In this document: one piece after another, positions 17,560 through 26,410 of the stretch
Numbering within the stretch: the stretch's first letter is position 1
How the letters are laid out: each line of letters starts with the position of its first letter
From: Candidatus Freyarchaeota archaeon
GTDB taxonomy: Archaea; Asgardarchaeota; Jordiarchaeia; Jordiarchaeales; Jordiarchaeaceae
Length of the DNA: 64,000 nucleotides
NCBI GenBank assembly: GCA_030587365.1
Contig: JAUQZE010000035.1
Coordinates: forward strand, 3,549-67,548
Direction of reading: 5' to 3'
Notes under the pieces: generated by a model
The model's database searches: none
What the model saw: the letters and a program-made list of their open reading frames with translations, nothing else
What the model was told of the DNA's origin: nothing
Program-made: the position numbers and the translations under genes

Positions 17560-18267
17560 ATGGAATCTAAACTCTCTGATTTTAAAATGTTAGAAGAGGC
17601 TCCGTACGAAATGCCCGAACCCAGAGCCTATACCGAACTAATTGTGGGGTCGTTAAAACGAGAAGAATTTTTGTTCGGTCCGGTATTCACCGCCAGATTC
17701 ATAAAGTACGCCTTACAGTTTGTAGCTAAAAAATACGGAGAGGAACCCTCTGAAGATATCAGAACCTTAGACCAATTGAAAGAGTATCTAATCTCAGTAT
17801 CTGATAAATACCCCTCCGCTTGCTGCCACGCAATCCAGTATGCTCAGGTTAAGACTGAAAGCAAACTTGAAGGTAGTTCTGGAGTCGCAGGGACTCGACT
17901 ATTATCGACAGGTGTTGCTAAAAGTATGACGGATAGGCTGGTCATTAAAGAGAGAAACGTTGACCTTGATGCTGTTTTTATAAAGCTTCGCCAGATCTCA
18001 ATTGCGATGAAAATCAGCCCCCAAAAAATCGGATACAAGAAAAATGAAGATGGAAGCGTATTAATACTCCACCCAACTTGTTACTTCCTTGAAGCATGCC
18101 AAGAAGCTTTTAATGAGGGCTGGTTAAAAAGACCAGACGGTCGTATTAGATGTAGCATGAACGGAACTATAAACCAGTACCTTAAGCTGGCTACGGGTTA
18201 TGACTGGGACTACGTCGTCTTAGAATTTGATAAACCATATTGTATAACTAAATGTTTTATGGTCTAA
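17560..18267 (+). CDS. Unknown protein with C-terminal cysteine motif
   Basis: About 235 residues, mostly helical, with no membrane helices. The C-terminal 70 residues carry six cysteines, including LHPTCYFLEACQEAF, RIRCSMN and a terminal KPYCITKCFMV. The CxxxxxC and CxxxC spacing could bind a metal or form redox pairs. The layout recalls V4R-type or related small-ligand domains, in which a late Cys cluster ends the fold, but I cannot confirm the family. I choose the ATG at 17560 because GTGAGG lies just upstream. A GTG at 17545 is in frame but overlaps that site. It has its own promoter, divergent from the membrane gene at 16336-17169. Confidence 0.6.
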   Translation: MESKLSDFKMLEEAPYEMPEPRAYTELIVGSLKREEFLFGPVFTARFIKYALQFVAKKYGEEPSEDIRTLDQLKEYLISVSDKYPSACCHAIQYAQVKTESKLEGSSGVAGTRLLSTGVAKSMTDRLVIKERNVDLDAVFIKLRQISIAMKISPQKIGYKKNEDGSVLILHPTCYFLEACQEAFNEGWLKRPDGRIRCSMNGTINQYLKLATGYDWDYVVLEFDKPYCITKCFMV

Positions 18268-18338
18268 TCATTCATTCGGGCGAGAGGCTTTCAGAGAAAT
18301 CTCTACACGGAAAACAGAAATAATACACACAATTTGCG

Positions 18339-19139
18339 CTACTTCTTTTTCTCTAAAAACGCCTTTACCCGTTCTCGATGAGCATCGGTTTGGAAGCATA
18401 TCGCCTGCATGGTCATTTCGTAATCCATCGCTTCCCTCAAGCTCGTCGTCATAGCTCTGTTAATCGTTTTTTTGGCTGCCCCGAGCGTTCTCGATGGCAA
18501 ATCAGCCAGCCTCTTTGCATATTCTTTCACTGTAGGCATTAACTCTTCTTCAGGAACAACCTTGTTCACCATTCCTATCTGCTCCGCCTCCTTCGCCGAC
18601 ACCATCTTCCCCATCAGGATAATCTCCTTCGCCCTCTGCAACCCAACCAGCCTGGGCAGAAGCCAGCTTCCCCCTCCATCGGGTACTAGTCCTACGTGAA
18701 TAAAAACCTCACCGAACCTAGCATTTTCCGAGGCTATAACGAAGTCGCTAGCTAAAGCCCAGTTGCACGCAGCACCCGCCGCCACACCATTAACCGCAGC
18801 AATAATGGGCTTTTCGATATTCCAAATTCGATTAGTTACTTCTGAGGTATAGTGATACAAGCCTTTTCTTAAAAGCAGCGGGTCCAATTGGTGCGCCTCC
18901 TTCATGCCTCCGATGTCTCCGCCAGCACTGAACGCTTCGCCTGTTCCTGTTAGAATTATAACTTTGACATCATCATCCATGTTTAAGGTATCCAACGCCT
19001 CTTTCATTTCCTCTTGCAGCTCCAGATTTAAGGCGTTTAACTTTTCTGGGCGGTTCATTTTTATGGTGGCAATACCGTTTTCCTTCTCAACAATAATATA
19101 CTGATAAGGAATAACTCTCACGCTCCTCAATTCTAGCAA
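18339..19139 (-). CDS. Crotonase-superfamily enzyme, PaaG-like isomerase type
   Basis: 266 residues with the crotonase fold: NRPEKLNALN, the oxyanion-hole segment AFSAGGDI and the second hole residue in NGVAAGAACN. The two glutamates of true enoyl-CoA hydratases are missing: GGGCE becomes GAACN and xPE becomes EVF. The Asp of the PaaG group is present in GLVPDGGGSWLLPRL. That pattern fits a 1,2-epoxyphenylacetyl-CoA/2,3-dehydroadipyl-CoA-type or delta3-delta2 isomerase rather than a hydratase. The start is uncertain. TTG at 19137-19139 is open. A GTG at 19119-19121 sits too close to GAGGAG. It lies downstream of the CoA-transferase pair on the same strand, 100 bp away. Confidence 0.82.
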   Translation of the reverse strand: MLELRSVRVIPYQYIIVEKENGIATIKMNRPEKLNALNLELQEEMKEALDTLNMDDDVKVIILTGTGEAFSAGGDIGGMKEAHQLDPLLLRKGLYHYTSEVTNRIWNIEKPIIAAVNGVAAGAACNWALASDFVIASENARFGEVFIHVGLVPDGGGSWLLPRLVGLQRAKEIILMGKMVSAKEAEQIGMVNKVVPEEELMPTVKEYAKRLADLPSRTLGAAKKTINRAMTTSLREAMDYEMTMQAICFQTDAHRERVKAFLEKKK

Positions 19140-19241
19140 TTTTAGATTAAAAAATTAAAGACAGTCGACTTCTTTTATAACTTTCCATAAAAAATAATGT
19201 TAAAAAGAAAATAGAGAAATAAAAAAATAAAATTGGTATGC

Positions 19242-20018
19242 TTATTTTCCTATGGACACTCCTTGGGGGTCGAGTTCGTGGAGTATCTTGACTTCTTCCT
19301 TAGTGGGTATGGGCGTCGTTTCAAGCTTATCTGCAATCAGCAACTCGAAGCCGCAGTTCTCCTTTATTTGCTGCAACGTGACACCGGGGTGTATGGATAT
19401 TAGTCTCATCCTCTTAGTTTCTTTATCGAATTCGTATATTCCCATCTGTGTTATTACTCTGTATGGGCCTGATCCTTCGGGTAATCCTGCTTTTTCTCTT
19501 GCTCCCGGTCCGGTGAGGTAACCCGGAGTTGTTATGAAGTCAACTTTCTTTACAAAGGTTCTTGGTGCCTGGTTTCTCATCATGTAAATAGTTCTATTCG
19601 ATAGTGAGCCTATATCATTCGCTCCACCGCTTCCTGGGAAGCGCACCTTTGGAGCATCATGATCTCCGATGCATGTCGTATTTAGGTTTCCGTACATGTC
19701 TATCTGTGCTCCGCCCAGAAAACCGTAATCAATATAGCCCGCCTGACAGGCTGACATAACATCATGCATGCTGGAGGCTCCTACTGCTTTCCAGAATGTT
19801 CTTGAGTCACCCACGGAAATGGGCAAAACAGGTATCTGAGGTCCCATGCCACCCGCCTCAAAAATAATCAACAGGTTAGGAGCGTGTGTCCTTTGAGCAA
19901 GCATAGAAGCAATCATAGGCAAACCAGTTCCCACGAAAACGGATTTTTTGTCTTCAAGTACTTTGGATGCCGCTACTGCTAGGAGTTCACCCATTGTGTA
20001 TTTATTTTCTTTACTCAT
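19242..20018 (-). CDS. CoA transferase subunit B (GctB/IpdB-like)
   Basis: About 258 residues of the class I CoA-transferase beta type (COG2057). From the ATG at 20016-20018 the likely catalytic Glu is residue 54 in IIFEAGGMGP, the same position as Glu54 of glutaconate CoA-transferase B. Glycine-rich segments FLGGAQIDMYGN and GSGGANDIGS follow. The enzyme moves CoA between carboxylic acids through a glutamyl-CoA thioester. The related IpdAB instead hydrolyse a ring during steroid breakdown. The start has GTGAGGTGAGG just upstream. It follows subunit A by 10 bp and is certainly co-transcribed with it. Confidence 0.85.
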   Translation of the reverse strand: MSKENKYTMGELLAVAASKVLEDKKSVFVGTGLPMIASMLAQRTHAPNLLIIFEAGGMGPQIPVLPISVGDSRTFWKAVGASSMHDVMSACQAGYIDYGFLGGAQIDMYGNLNTTCIGDHDAPKVRFPGSGGANDIGSLSNRTIYMMRNQAPRTFVKKVDFITTPGYLTGPGAREKAGLPEGSGPYRVITQMGIYEFDKETKRMRLISIHPGVTLQQIKENCGFELLIADKLETTPIPTKEEVKILHELDPQGVSIGK

Positions 20019-20028
20019 TAACCTCACC

Positions 20029-21069
20029 TCACTTTTTACGCCAGGGCGCTACCATGGGCGCTCTTAACTGTTCGACTTTCTTAAGGTAGTTTAGCTTCTT
20101 CACTCCGCCTACTAAGCTTAAGTACTCTTCGAAGTCCTCAGCACCGAAAACGTACTTGTCAAGATATTGTTTTACGCCTTCATCTGTCTCCGAGATTTGA
20201 AGCCACTCAGCGATGTGTTCCTCATCAAAGAAGTACAGGTAGGGCATTTCGCAGGGGTGGGCACCATAGGGGACTTCACAAACCGCGTCGACGCAGTAGA
20301 ATGGAATTGCTGTATGCCACGGTTCGTTTCGAATCCTATTCTCTGGGATTATATCCTCCGTTGTTATTATTAGTCTCCTTGCGGATCTTGATAGTTCGAA
20401 GTCCTCAATCATTATGCCGTCGATTTGGGCGTTACCATACTTATCACACCGGGGTACGTGGATGAAAACCACGTCCGGATTACATGAGGGAATTAAACAT
20501 ATTGGTTTCCCACTGAAGGGGTCTTCCACCACTATAGCGGAGCTATAGTTAAATGTGTCAGTACCCACGAGGTTTCGTGAGGGGACAAAGGGTAATCCCA
20601 TCATTCCCCCTAGAAAACGCCACTGATAACCCGCATTACTTATTTCACCAATAACCTTGCACTTTCCCGTCTCAACCATTCTCCTCGAGGCTGGGGACAA
20701 GCCTCTTAACTCGTGGCCGAATGAGTAGGCAACTTCAACCTTGTTAACCGCACCAGAGCCCACAAGAACATCTAGGTCGTGGACCGCTGTTTTTCCAGCC
20801 ATTATTAAGTTCTTTTTCTTCTGTCTTATTATTTCATAAATTATGGACATGGAAACTCTGATGTGGCCGAAACCGCCGGAGGCGATGTAACTTCCGTCTT
20901 TAACATATTTTGAAACTGCTTCCTTAACCGTCATTGTTTTATCCACTAGGTCTCTGGTTTTGTTTTCTCTAATCCATTTTCGATGCTCGTCGGGATCATG
21001 CCAACCTATTAGTTCTCCTTTTCCTTTTGCCAAGATTTTTAATTGATTTTCTATCTTTAGTTTCGTCAA
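20029..21069 (-). CDS. CoA transferase subunit A (GctA/IpdA-like)
   Basis: 346 residues of the class I alpha type (COG1788). It has the MTVKEAVSKYVKDGSYIASGGFGHIRV start and the later IPSCNPDVVFIHVPRCDKYGNAQ segment typical of GctA-like subunits. It pairs with subunit B immediately downstream. The protein is longer than simple acetate-type alpha subunits (about 220 residues) and closer to GctA (about 320). The start is TTG at 21067-21069, five bases after GGTGACT. The pair is divergent from the SDR at 21314. The acid substrates are unknown. Confidence 0.85.
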   Translation of the reverse strand: MTKLKIENQLKILAKGKGELIGWHDPDEHRKWIRENKTRDLVDKTMTVKEAVSKYVKDGSYIASGGFGHIRVSMSIIYEIIRQKKKNLIMAGKTAVHDLDVLVGSGAVNKVEVAYSFGHELRGLSPASRRMVETGKCKVIGEISNAGYQWRFLGGMMGLPFVPSRNLVGTDTFNYSSAIVVEDPFSGKPICLIPSCNPDVVFIHVPRCDKYGNAQIDGIMIEDFELSRSARRLIITTEDIIPENRIRNEPWHTAIPFYCVDAVCEVPYGAHPCEMPYLYFFDEEHIAEWLQISETDEGVKQYLDKYVFGAEDFEEYLSLVGGVKKLNYLKKVEQLRAPMVAPWRKK

Positions 21070-21313
21070 GTGTAGTCACCATTCCACAAATTGGAGAAAC
21101 AACGAATGAAAGTACTTTATATTCTTTTCCCAAAGAATGTTTCCGATTAAAAGTAATAATCATTTAACTTTTCATAAATGATTTTTTGTTATTGCAGCTA
21201 CTTTAAGTCCTCCTATACCCAACCAGAATAGTTTATTTTAAAGTGGAGAGCTTATACTAATTAATTTAAAACATGTTCTTAGTCATAGAAAGAAAACATA
21301 GAAGGTGAGTTCT

Positions 21314-22105
21314 TTGAAAGAGTTTTCGGAACAAAGACTGAGTGGTAGAGCAGCACTAGTTACCGGAAGCGGTTCCGGGATTGGCAGGGCAATCAGTTTA
21401 CGGTATGCTAGGGAAGGTGCAAATATTATTGTGAACGACATTAATTTGGAAGGGGCTAACGAGACAGCCAAGATGATAAAGGAACTCGGTAGAAAAGCTA
21501 TGGTAATAAAAGCTGACGTGAGCAAATCCGCTGAAGTGGAAGCAATGGTTGAAAAAGCCTACAAAGATTGGGGAAGAATAGATATTCTAGTAAACAACGC
21601 TGGGATTAGTGGTATTCCCTATTTGATCATTGAGGAACCGGAGCCGGAATGGGATCGCGTTATGAACACCAATCTTAAGGGAACTTGGCTTTGTTCAAAG
21701 TTTGTCGCCTTAAGGATGCTAAAACAGGAAAAGAAGTTCGGCCCATTGAGAGGGAAAATAATAAACACCGCCTCGATTGCCGGTAAGACTGCATTTTCTC
21801 ATATAGGTGCCTACTCAGCTAGCAAATTTGGAGTGATAGGCTTAACTCAAGTGTTCGCGAAGGAGTTAGCTCCTGACATAACCGTGAACGCCATCTGTCC
21901 GGGTTTTCATGTAACTGGCATATACCTTAACAGTGAAGAAGTAATAAGAGAATCCATGAAGCAATTCAAATCCCCAGAAATTCTCGTGGGACGAATTGGA
22001 AAAGCAGAAGATGTTGCTCCCCTCGCAACTTTCCTGGCATCGAATGATTCAGACTACATGACTGGACAAGCGATCAACATCGATGGAGGAGTAGAATTCC
22101 ATTAG
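21314..22105 (+). CDS. Short-chain dehydrogenase/reductase (SDR)
   Basis: About 263 residues of a classical SDR. It has the NAD(P)-binding TGSGSGIGRA, NNAGISG near residue 95, the catalytic Ser in NTASIAG, and Tyr-Lys in AYSASKFG. An Asp at the end of strand 2 (NDINLEG) favours NAD over NADP. The C-terminus has the usual GQAINIDGG. Oxidation of a 3-hydroxyacyl-CoA would fit the surrounding genes, but the substrate is inferred. I choose the TTG at 21314 because GGTGAG lies four bases upstream. A GTG at 21305 overlaps that site. Confidence 0.88.
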   Translation: MKEFSEQRLSGRAALVTGSGSGIGRAISLRYAREGANIIVNDINLEGANETAKMIKELGRKAMVIKADVSKSAEVEAMVEKAYKDWGRIDILVNNAGISGIPYLIIEEPEPEWDRVMNTNLKGTWLCSKFVALRMLKQEKKFGPLRGKIINTASIAGKTAFSHIGAYSASKFGVIGLTQVFAKELAPDITVNAICPGFHVTGIYLNSEEVIRESMKQFKSPEILVGRIGKAEDVAPLATFLASNDSDYMTGQAINIDGGVEFH

Positions 22106-22233
22106 AATCCCGACTCTAGGAGAAATAGAGAAAACAAAAAAGGTAACTTTCTCTGGTGGGCTTCTACTTACAGTGTTTCGGGCGAACTTATTATACAACT
22201 GGGGATAAGTCCTTTGAAATTGTTAAACTATTT

Positions 22234-23409
22234 TTAGATTATGTAATCTCCACTGGTTTCCGATAAGCTTCTATAAACTCTGACCATTTCTTTTGCAATG
22301 TTTTCCCATCTGAATTTGCCGAGTTTTTCCCATCCTTTTATGCCCATGTCCTTCATAAACACTGGGTCATTTAAGCAGTAGTTTACGCCCCATGCAATTG
22401 AATCGGGGGATACGTGCACTTTAACTCCATCCACAAAGTTGTTTATGTTTTCTGCGAGTCCACCAATTTCTGTTGCAACAACGCCTTTTTTAGCACTCCA
22501 TGCTTCCAGCAAAACTAAGCCGAATGGCTCATTTCTGCTCGGAATAGCCACTAAATCAACGGCGTTTAGTAATCTTACAAACTCCATGTCCGGTAGATAG
22601 CCCAGAAATCTTACAGAATCACCAAAATTTCTTGCCCTATTATCAAGATACGAGCGCATATCTCCGTCTCCCGCAAAGAGAAATTTTGCATTCGGTTGGT
22701 TTTCCAGAATTTTTGGTACTGCGTCAAGCAGCAAGTCCGGTCCTTTCTGATAAACAAGTCTACCCATATAGAATACAATCGGTTCGAGTGGATTTACTCC
22801 ATAGTCTTTTTTCACTTTCCCGGCATCGATATCTATGCGGAATTTTTCGGGATCTATGCCGTTAGGAACTACTTTTATCTTCCATTCTGGAATATAATAA
22901 AGCCACATTGCTTCATTCCTTAAAGATTGAGATATAGTAGTAATCCTTTTACAAATCAAAGCGGCGTACCATTCCTTGCCGGAAATTTCCCTAAATTCCC
23001 ACCAGTCTCCAAACGCGTTACCGTTTCTCCCATATTCTGTTGAATGAAAGGTTAAGGCGGTCGGTCGGTCTTGAAGGAGGTGTAATGCTTCAGTCGGATG
23101 CCAGTCGTGGAAGTGAAGAGCATCAAATTTTCCACTCTTCTCTTCCCTCAAATAATCTTCAACCATCTGTAGGCTCATATCCTTGCAGTATTCGACTATA
23201 TTCGATCCAGAGGGATAACATCGATGATAAAAAACACCTTTTTTTTCAGTAATCTTCTTCTGGGTCTTTAAACCCGGAGTGAAGAAGTGAACCTCGTGTT
23301 GTTCTTTTACTAAACTTTCAGCAAGATTAGTAGATGCCATTGAAAGCCCTCCGACTCTCACCGAGTAAAGAGATTCCCAACAAAAGAAAGCTATTCTAAG
23401 AGTTTCCAT
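22234..23409 (-). CDS. Glycosyltransferase family 4, glycogen-synthase-like
   Basis: 391 residues with a GT-B fold. The N-terminal domain carries WESLYSVRVGGLS, the glycine loop for the donor, and LHFHDWH, a sequence typical of archaeal starch/glycogen synthase-like GT4 enzymes. The C-terminal domain has FYMGRLVYQKGPDLLLDA and the EX7E retaining motif in EPFGLVLLE. It transfers a sugar from a nucleotide donor. The acceptor may be glycogen, a glycan or a lipid. The ATG at 23407-23409 follows GGAGGT by nine bases. It is not in an obvious operon. There are no membrane segments. Confidence 0.88.
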   Translation of the reverse strand: METLRIAFFCWESLYSVRVGGLSMASTNLAESLVKEQHEVHFFTPGLKTQKKITEKKGVFYHRCYPSGSNIVEYCKDMSLQMVEDYLREEKSGKFDALHFHDWHPTEALHLLQDRPTALTFHSTEYGRNGNAFGDWWEFREISGKEWYAALICKRITTISQSLRNEAMWLYYIPEWKIKVVPNGIDPEKFRIDIDAGKVKKDYGVNPLEPIVFYMGRLVYQKGPDLLLDAVPKILENQPNAKFLFAGDGDMRSYLDNRARNFGDSVRFLGYLPDMEFVRLLNAVDLVAIPSRNEPFGLVLLEAWSAKKGVVATEIGGLAENINNFVDGVKVHVSPDSIAWGVNYCLNDPVFMKDMGIKGWEKLGKFRWENIAKEMVRVYRSLSETSGDYII

Positions 23410-23744
23410 AACTCTTCAAACCTCCTTCCAACATTAGCAATAAGCATCTTACCCGAATCTCCACGAGTCACCGAATCACTTCCTTAATTTTTTCTCTCTC
23501 CTAAACTTCAATTAATTTCTCATTTTTATCAGGTATAAGTCGCGGCCCGCCCCCAATATATGTTTCAGAGCCTAACTCTGAACTCTACCTCGCACAATAA
23601 TTTACCTAACACATAAAAGTATATAACCGTTTCCGAAAAACTCCAATTGTGTAGTCTCATAACCTGACCGCAGGCAACTTTTTAAGTAATCAAATTGGTT
23701 TTCGATTCCCAAATCGATTCTCCAAACCAAGTCAAGGATTCCAA
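23410..23744. other. Intergenic region
   Basis: No gene, repeat or RNA recognised. It must hold the promoter of the GT4 gene. Confidence 0.25.
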
Positions 23745-24028
23745 TTATCCTCCAGCGGCTATTACCCCTATAGCTAACTCTGCGTCCTCAGGAACATCTA
23801 AGACCGTGTTCGGATCCCTAATTATCTCCCCATTAATTATCACGAGAGCATACCTTTTTATGGTTCGGTTTATCGGGTCGTAAAGAAATTTACTGAACTT
23901 CTCTCCATGTTTCTCGGTTAGAATACCGAAAAGATCCCTACACTCGTTTTTTCTGGGACTTCGATTTCCTCAGTTTTTTTCCCCAAGGTAAAGCCTATTA
24001 CATTAAGGTAGCGGATTTTTAACTTCAT
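23745..24028 (-). pseudogene. MoaD/ThiS-like ubiquitin-fold protein with a one-base frameshift
   Basis: The ATG at 24026-24028 follows GAGGTAG. The frame reads MKLKIRYLNVIGF and VPEKTS, then hits a shift near 23940. After one missing base the next frame continues as RDLFGILTEKHGEKF, INGEIIRDPNTVLDVPED and AELAIGVIAAGG, then stop. The terminal Gly-Gly, the length (94 residues if repaired) and the INGE segment are those of MoaD/ThiS/SAMP sulfur carriers or archaeal ubiquitin-like modifiers. The region is 284 bp, one short of 95 codons. Either the gene is freshly inactivated, or this is a sequencing error, or the frame is recoded. No E1-like or MoaE partner is nearby. Confidence 0.8.
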
Positions 24029-24161
24029 ATTTCTACCTCGTAAAGTTGGAATCCTTATCGGAATCCTTATTTTTCGTATCTCTGAGTTTATTTTTGATTT
24101 GGTTGACTCCCGAAAGGTTTAAGTAAAAAATGGAATCCTTTAGGTTTTCGGTGGGCTATGT

Positions 24162-24611
24162 ATGAGTTATAAAGGCAAGACTTTTCCTGAGTTTAAGTTA
24201 GGAGACAAGTTGGTGTCTTCACCAATAACAGTTACGGAATCCCACATATCCCTTTTCGCTGGGCTATCGGGGGATTTTAATCCTTTGCACACAAATGAGG
24301 AATTTGCGCAAAAAATGCCTTTCAAAGGAAGAATTGCTCACGGTATGCTCACAGTATCTATGGGATCTGGATTCATAGGCATGCTTCTGGCAGGAACCGC
24401 CATAGCGTTCATGGAGACGGAATGCAATTTCAAAGCCCCAGTAAAAATCAACGACACCATTCACACAGAGTTAGAAGTTGCGGAAACGAAGCCAGTGCAG
24501 AAGTATGATGGGGGGATAGTGAAATTCAATATGAAGATAAAAAATCAGAGAGATGAAACTGTTGTAGAAGGCTACGCGACTCTTATGGTATCCAATAAAA
24601 GACCAAGTTAA
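24162..24611 (+). CDS. MaoC-like (R)-specific enoyl-CoA hydratase
   Basis: 149 residues forming one hot-dog domain of the MaoC/PhaJ family. The hydratase motif is clear: GDFNPLHTNEEFA, with catalytic Asp and His, then GRIAHGMLT. It adds water across a trans-2-enoyl-CoA to give the R-3-hydroxyacyl-CoA. The ATG at 24162 is the only reasonable start. It is divergent from the broken MoaD-like gene. Because the crotonase at 18339-19139 lacks hydratase glutamates, this protein may supply the hydration step for acyl-CoA breakdown here; that link is inferred. Confidence 0.88.
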   Translation: MSYKGKTFPEFKLGDKLVSSPITVTESHISLFAGLSGDFNPLHTNEEFAQKMPFKGRIAHGMLTVSMGSGFIGMLLAGTAIAFMETECNFKAPVKINDTIHTELEVAETKPVQKYDGGIVKFNMKIKNQRDETVVEGYATLMVSNKRPS

Positions 24612-24677
24612 ACCGAAACGTATCTGGAAAGAATAATCCTCCCCCACCTTTTTAAGCTCTCAAGTTTAGGTTTTCTT

Positions 24678-25076
24678 TTACTTTATTAGTGTTTTAGCTC
24701 TCCCATAGCGCATAAATCTCTGCACTAATTTGCGACTTAGAACGCCGACAATTTTACCCTTGTCTGTCACCGCTAATCTTTTGAAACCAGTTTTATTGAA
24801 TATTTCCCATGCGTCTTTTAGGGTGGCGTCTTTATCCACCTCTTTAACTGGTGAAACCATTATGTCCTTAGCGGTTTTTCTGTCCAGATTCTCTCTATCA
24901 GCAACAAGTCTAAAAATCTGGCCGTCGGTAATCAGACCGACTATCTTTCCGCTTAGATCCTCTACAAAAATTGACCCTACCTCTGTGTCTACCATCTTTT
25001 TCGCAACATGAGGAATGTCATCTGTTACTTTACAAGTGACAACATTGAATCGAGCAATATCTTTCACAGTAGACAA
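24678..25076 (-). CDS. Two-CBS-domain protein
   Basis: 132 residues made of two CBS motifs (about 8-60 and 70-125). Each has the strand-helix pattern and the GxIVGLITD / GKIVGVLSR endings. Paired CBS domains bind adenine nucleotides or SAM and regulate partner proteins. No fused effector domain is present. The start is TTG at 25074-25076 with GGAGGTGA four bases upstream. The target is unknown. Confidence 0.88.
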   Translation of the reverse strand: MSTVKDIARFNVVTCKVTDDIPHVAKKMVDTEVGSIFVEDLSGKIVGLITDGQIFRLVADRENLDRKTAKDIMVSPVKEVDKDATLKDAWEIFNKTGFKRLAVTDKGKIVGVLSRKLVQRFMRYGRAKTLIK

Positions 25077-25228
25077 AAATTCACCTCCTGAAAAAGAGAA
25101 ATTTCAATGTATCTTACATTCGAAATTTATAAACTTAACCCATAAACTACGAAAAATAGCAAGTAAATTATTTTTAAGGGCTTTAATTAGGCTTAAAAAA
25201 GAAAAAAAATTATTACTATTTTCTATTT

Positions 25229-25639
25229 TTATAATGGTATCACGAGAAATTCTGCCGATAGATGAATTATATGACACATTATTGTTAACACAAATGAAAC
25301 TATGACAAATTCGAACCAGAACAGGCTGAGCTTTCTTCGAAAAACCATGTAGGGCACAGGCGCAAACGTAACAATGTATTCCACCAGATAGGGGAAAACG
25401 CAGGACAACCCGGAGACTCCTCTAATAAGACCTAAAAAATAGGGACTCATGCAAAAGGTGCTGCCGATGATAACGGGAACGCCGGTTAGACTTAAAGGTA
25501 TGGCGTGGAGAAACTCGTGAACTATGGTAAACATGTACACATAATTCAAACCAAAAGCTAAACTTCCACCCAATATTAAAAACAAATAGGAATGCCAATT
25601 TGCTCCTTTTCTTACCTCTCTTTCTTGAACGGTTTTCAC
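25229..25639 (-). CDS. Small membrane protein with HExxH motif (putative zincin-like)
   Basis: 136 residues with four hydrophobic segments. The first carries FTIVHEFLHAIPLSL, an HExxH motif inside or at the edge of a membrane helix, as in M50-like or DUF3267-type intramembrane zinc proteins. The third ligand cannot be named with confidence; candidates are the His residues in the last helix (CHIIHLSAEF). The protein is small for a site-2 protease, so it may be a minimal or inactive relative. The start is GTG at 25637-25639 after GAGGTGATT. It is monocistronic, with 540 bp of spacer upstream. Confidence 0.6.
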   Translation of the reverse strand: MKTVQEREVRKGANWHSYLFLILGGSLAFGLNYVYMFTIVHEFLHAIPLSLTGVPVIIGSTFCMSPYFLGLIRGVSGLSCVFPYLVEYIVTFAPVPYMVFRRKLSLFWFEFVIVSFVLTIMCHIIHLSAEFLVIPL

Positions 25640-26182
25640 TTTCTAATCACCTCACCTGATAAGTATTCAAATCCGCCGTCCGTGGAAATACTTCAAGCCT
25701 TGAAAAACTCTGAAACGTACTTAACTGGAGTTTCAAAGTCCATGCGGATGATTAACTCGTGTCGTTGTCGGCAAGATAATGTAACAGTTCAAGAAAATAG
25801 AGGTAAGAACAGCACACATATTAGAGGGAGTGAATAAAAACCGCTAATTGACGGGAAAAAGAGTAGGTTGTCTACGCATATGATAATAGCTAAACCCACT
25901 TAACTTCGCATTGAATACCTTTTTACAGCGTGGGAACTTATTGCGGCTTATTATAAAGCAGTTATAAGCCTTCCCATAAAAACTAGGCAGAAAAATAGAA
26001 AGAGATTAAGTTGATCGAAAAGGAGTATCTTTTTAAGTTTACATTAAAACTAGAACTTTTACTCAAAGTTTTTCTCCTATGGATTGGGAGAACATCCTAG
26101 ATTTTCGGAGAGCGACGAAGGAAACATCTCTTTTTAACTGGTGGTGGTTCACTCAGATTTCCTTATTCCCAAATTTGATTTT
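25640..26182. other. Intergenic region
   Basis: 543 bp with no supported gene. It contains the promoter for the HExxH gene. Several near-palindromic AT stretches occur around 25955-25975, but no RNA gene or repeat was recognised. Confidence 0.25.
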
Positions 26183-26410
26183 TCACCGATTCCTTTTCTC
26201 AATTACTGCGTTTCCAACGGAAAGTCTTTCAATCTTCCACGATACTATAGGGCTTTTATCTAGATCTTCAGTGCTGAACCTGCAACCAGTGTATATTCCC
26301 CTAACTGGGTTGAAAACAATCCTTTTTTCCACTTCTGGAAGCTCGCATACGAATGCACAGTATCCCCCATCTACTTTTCTGTCTAAAATGCGACATAAAA
26401 CTTCAGGCAT
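26183..26410 (-). CDS. Small protein, unknown
   Basis: 75 residues from the ATG at 26408-26410 (MPEVLCRILDRKVDGGYCAF), chosen because GGAGAAGAG precedes it. An open extension upstream starts 30 codons earlier but is low in coding character. The sequence alternates strands (YCAFVCELP, RIVFNPVRGIYTGC), suggesting a small beta protein. Three cysteines are not in a zinc-like spacing. No family is recognised. Confidence 0.45.
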   Translation of the reverse strand: MPEVLCRILDRKVDGGYCAFVCELPEVEKRIVFNPVRGIYTGCRFSTEDLDKSPIVSWKIERLSVGNAVIEKRNR

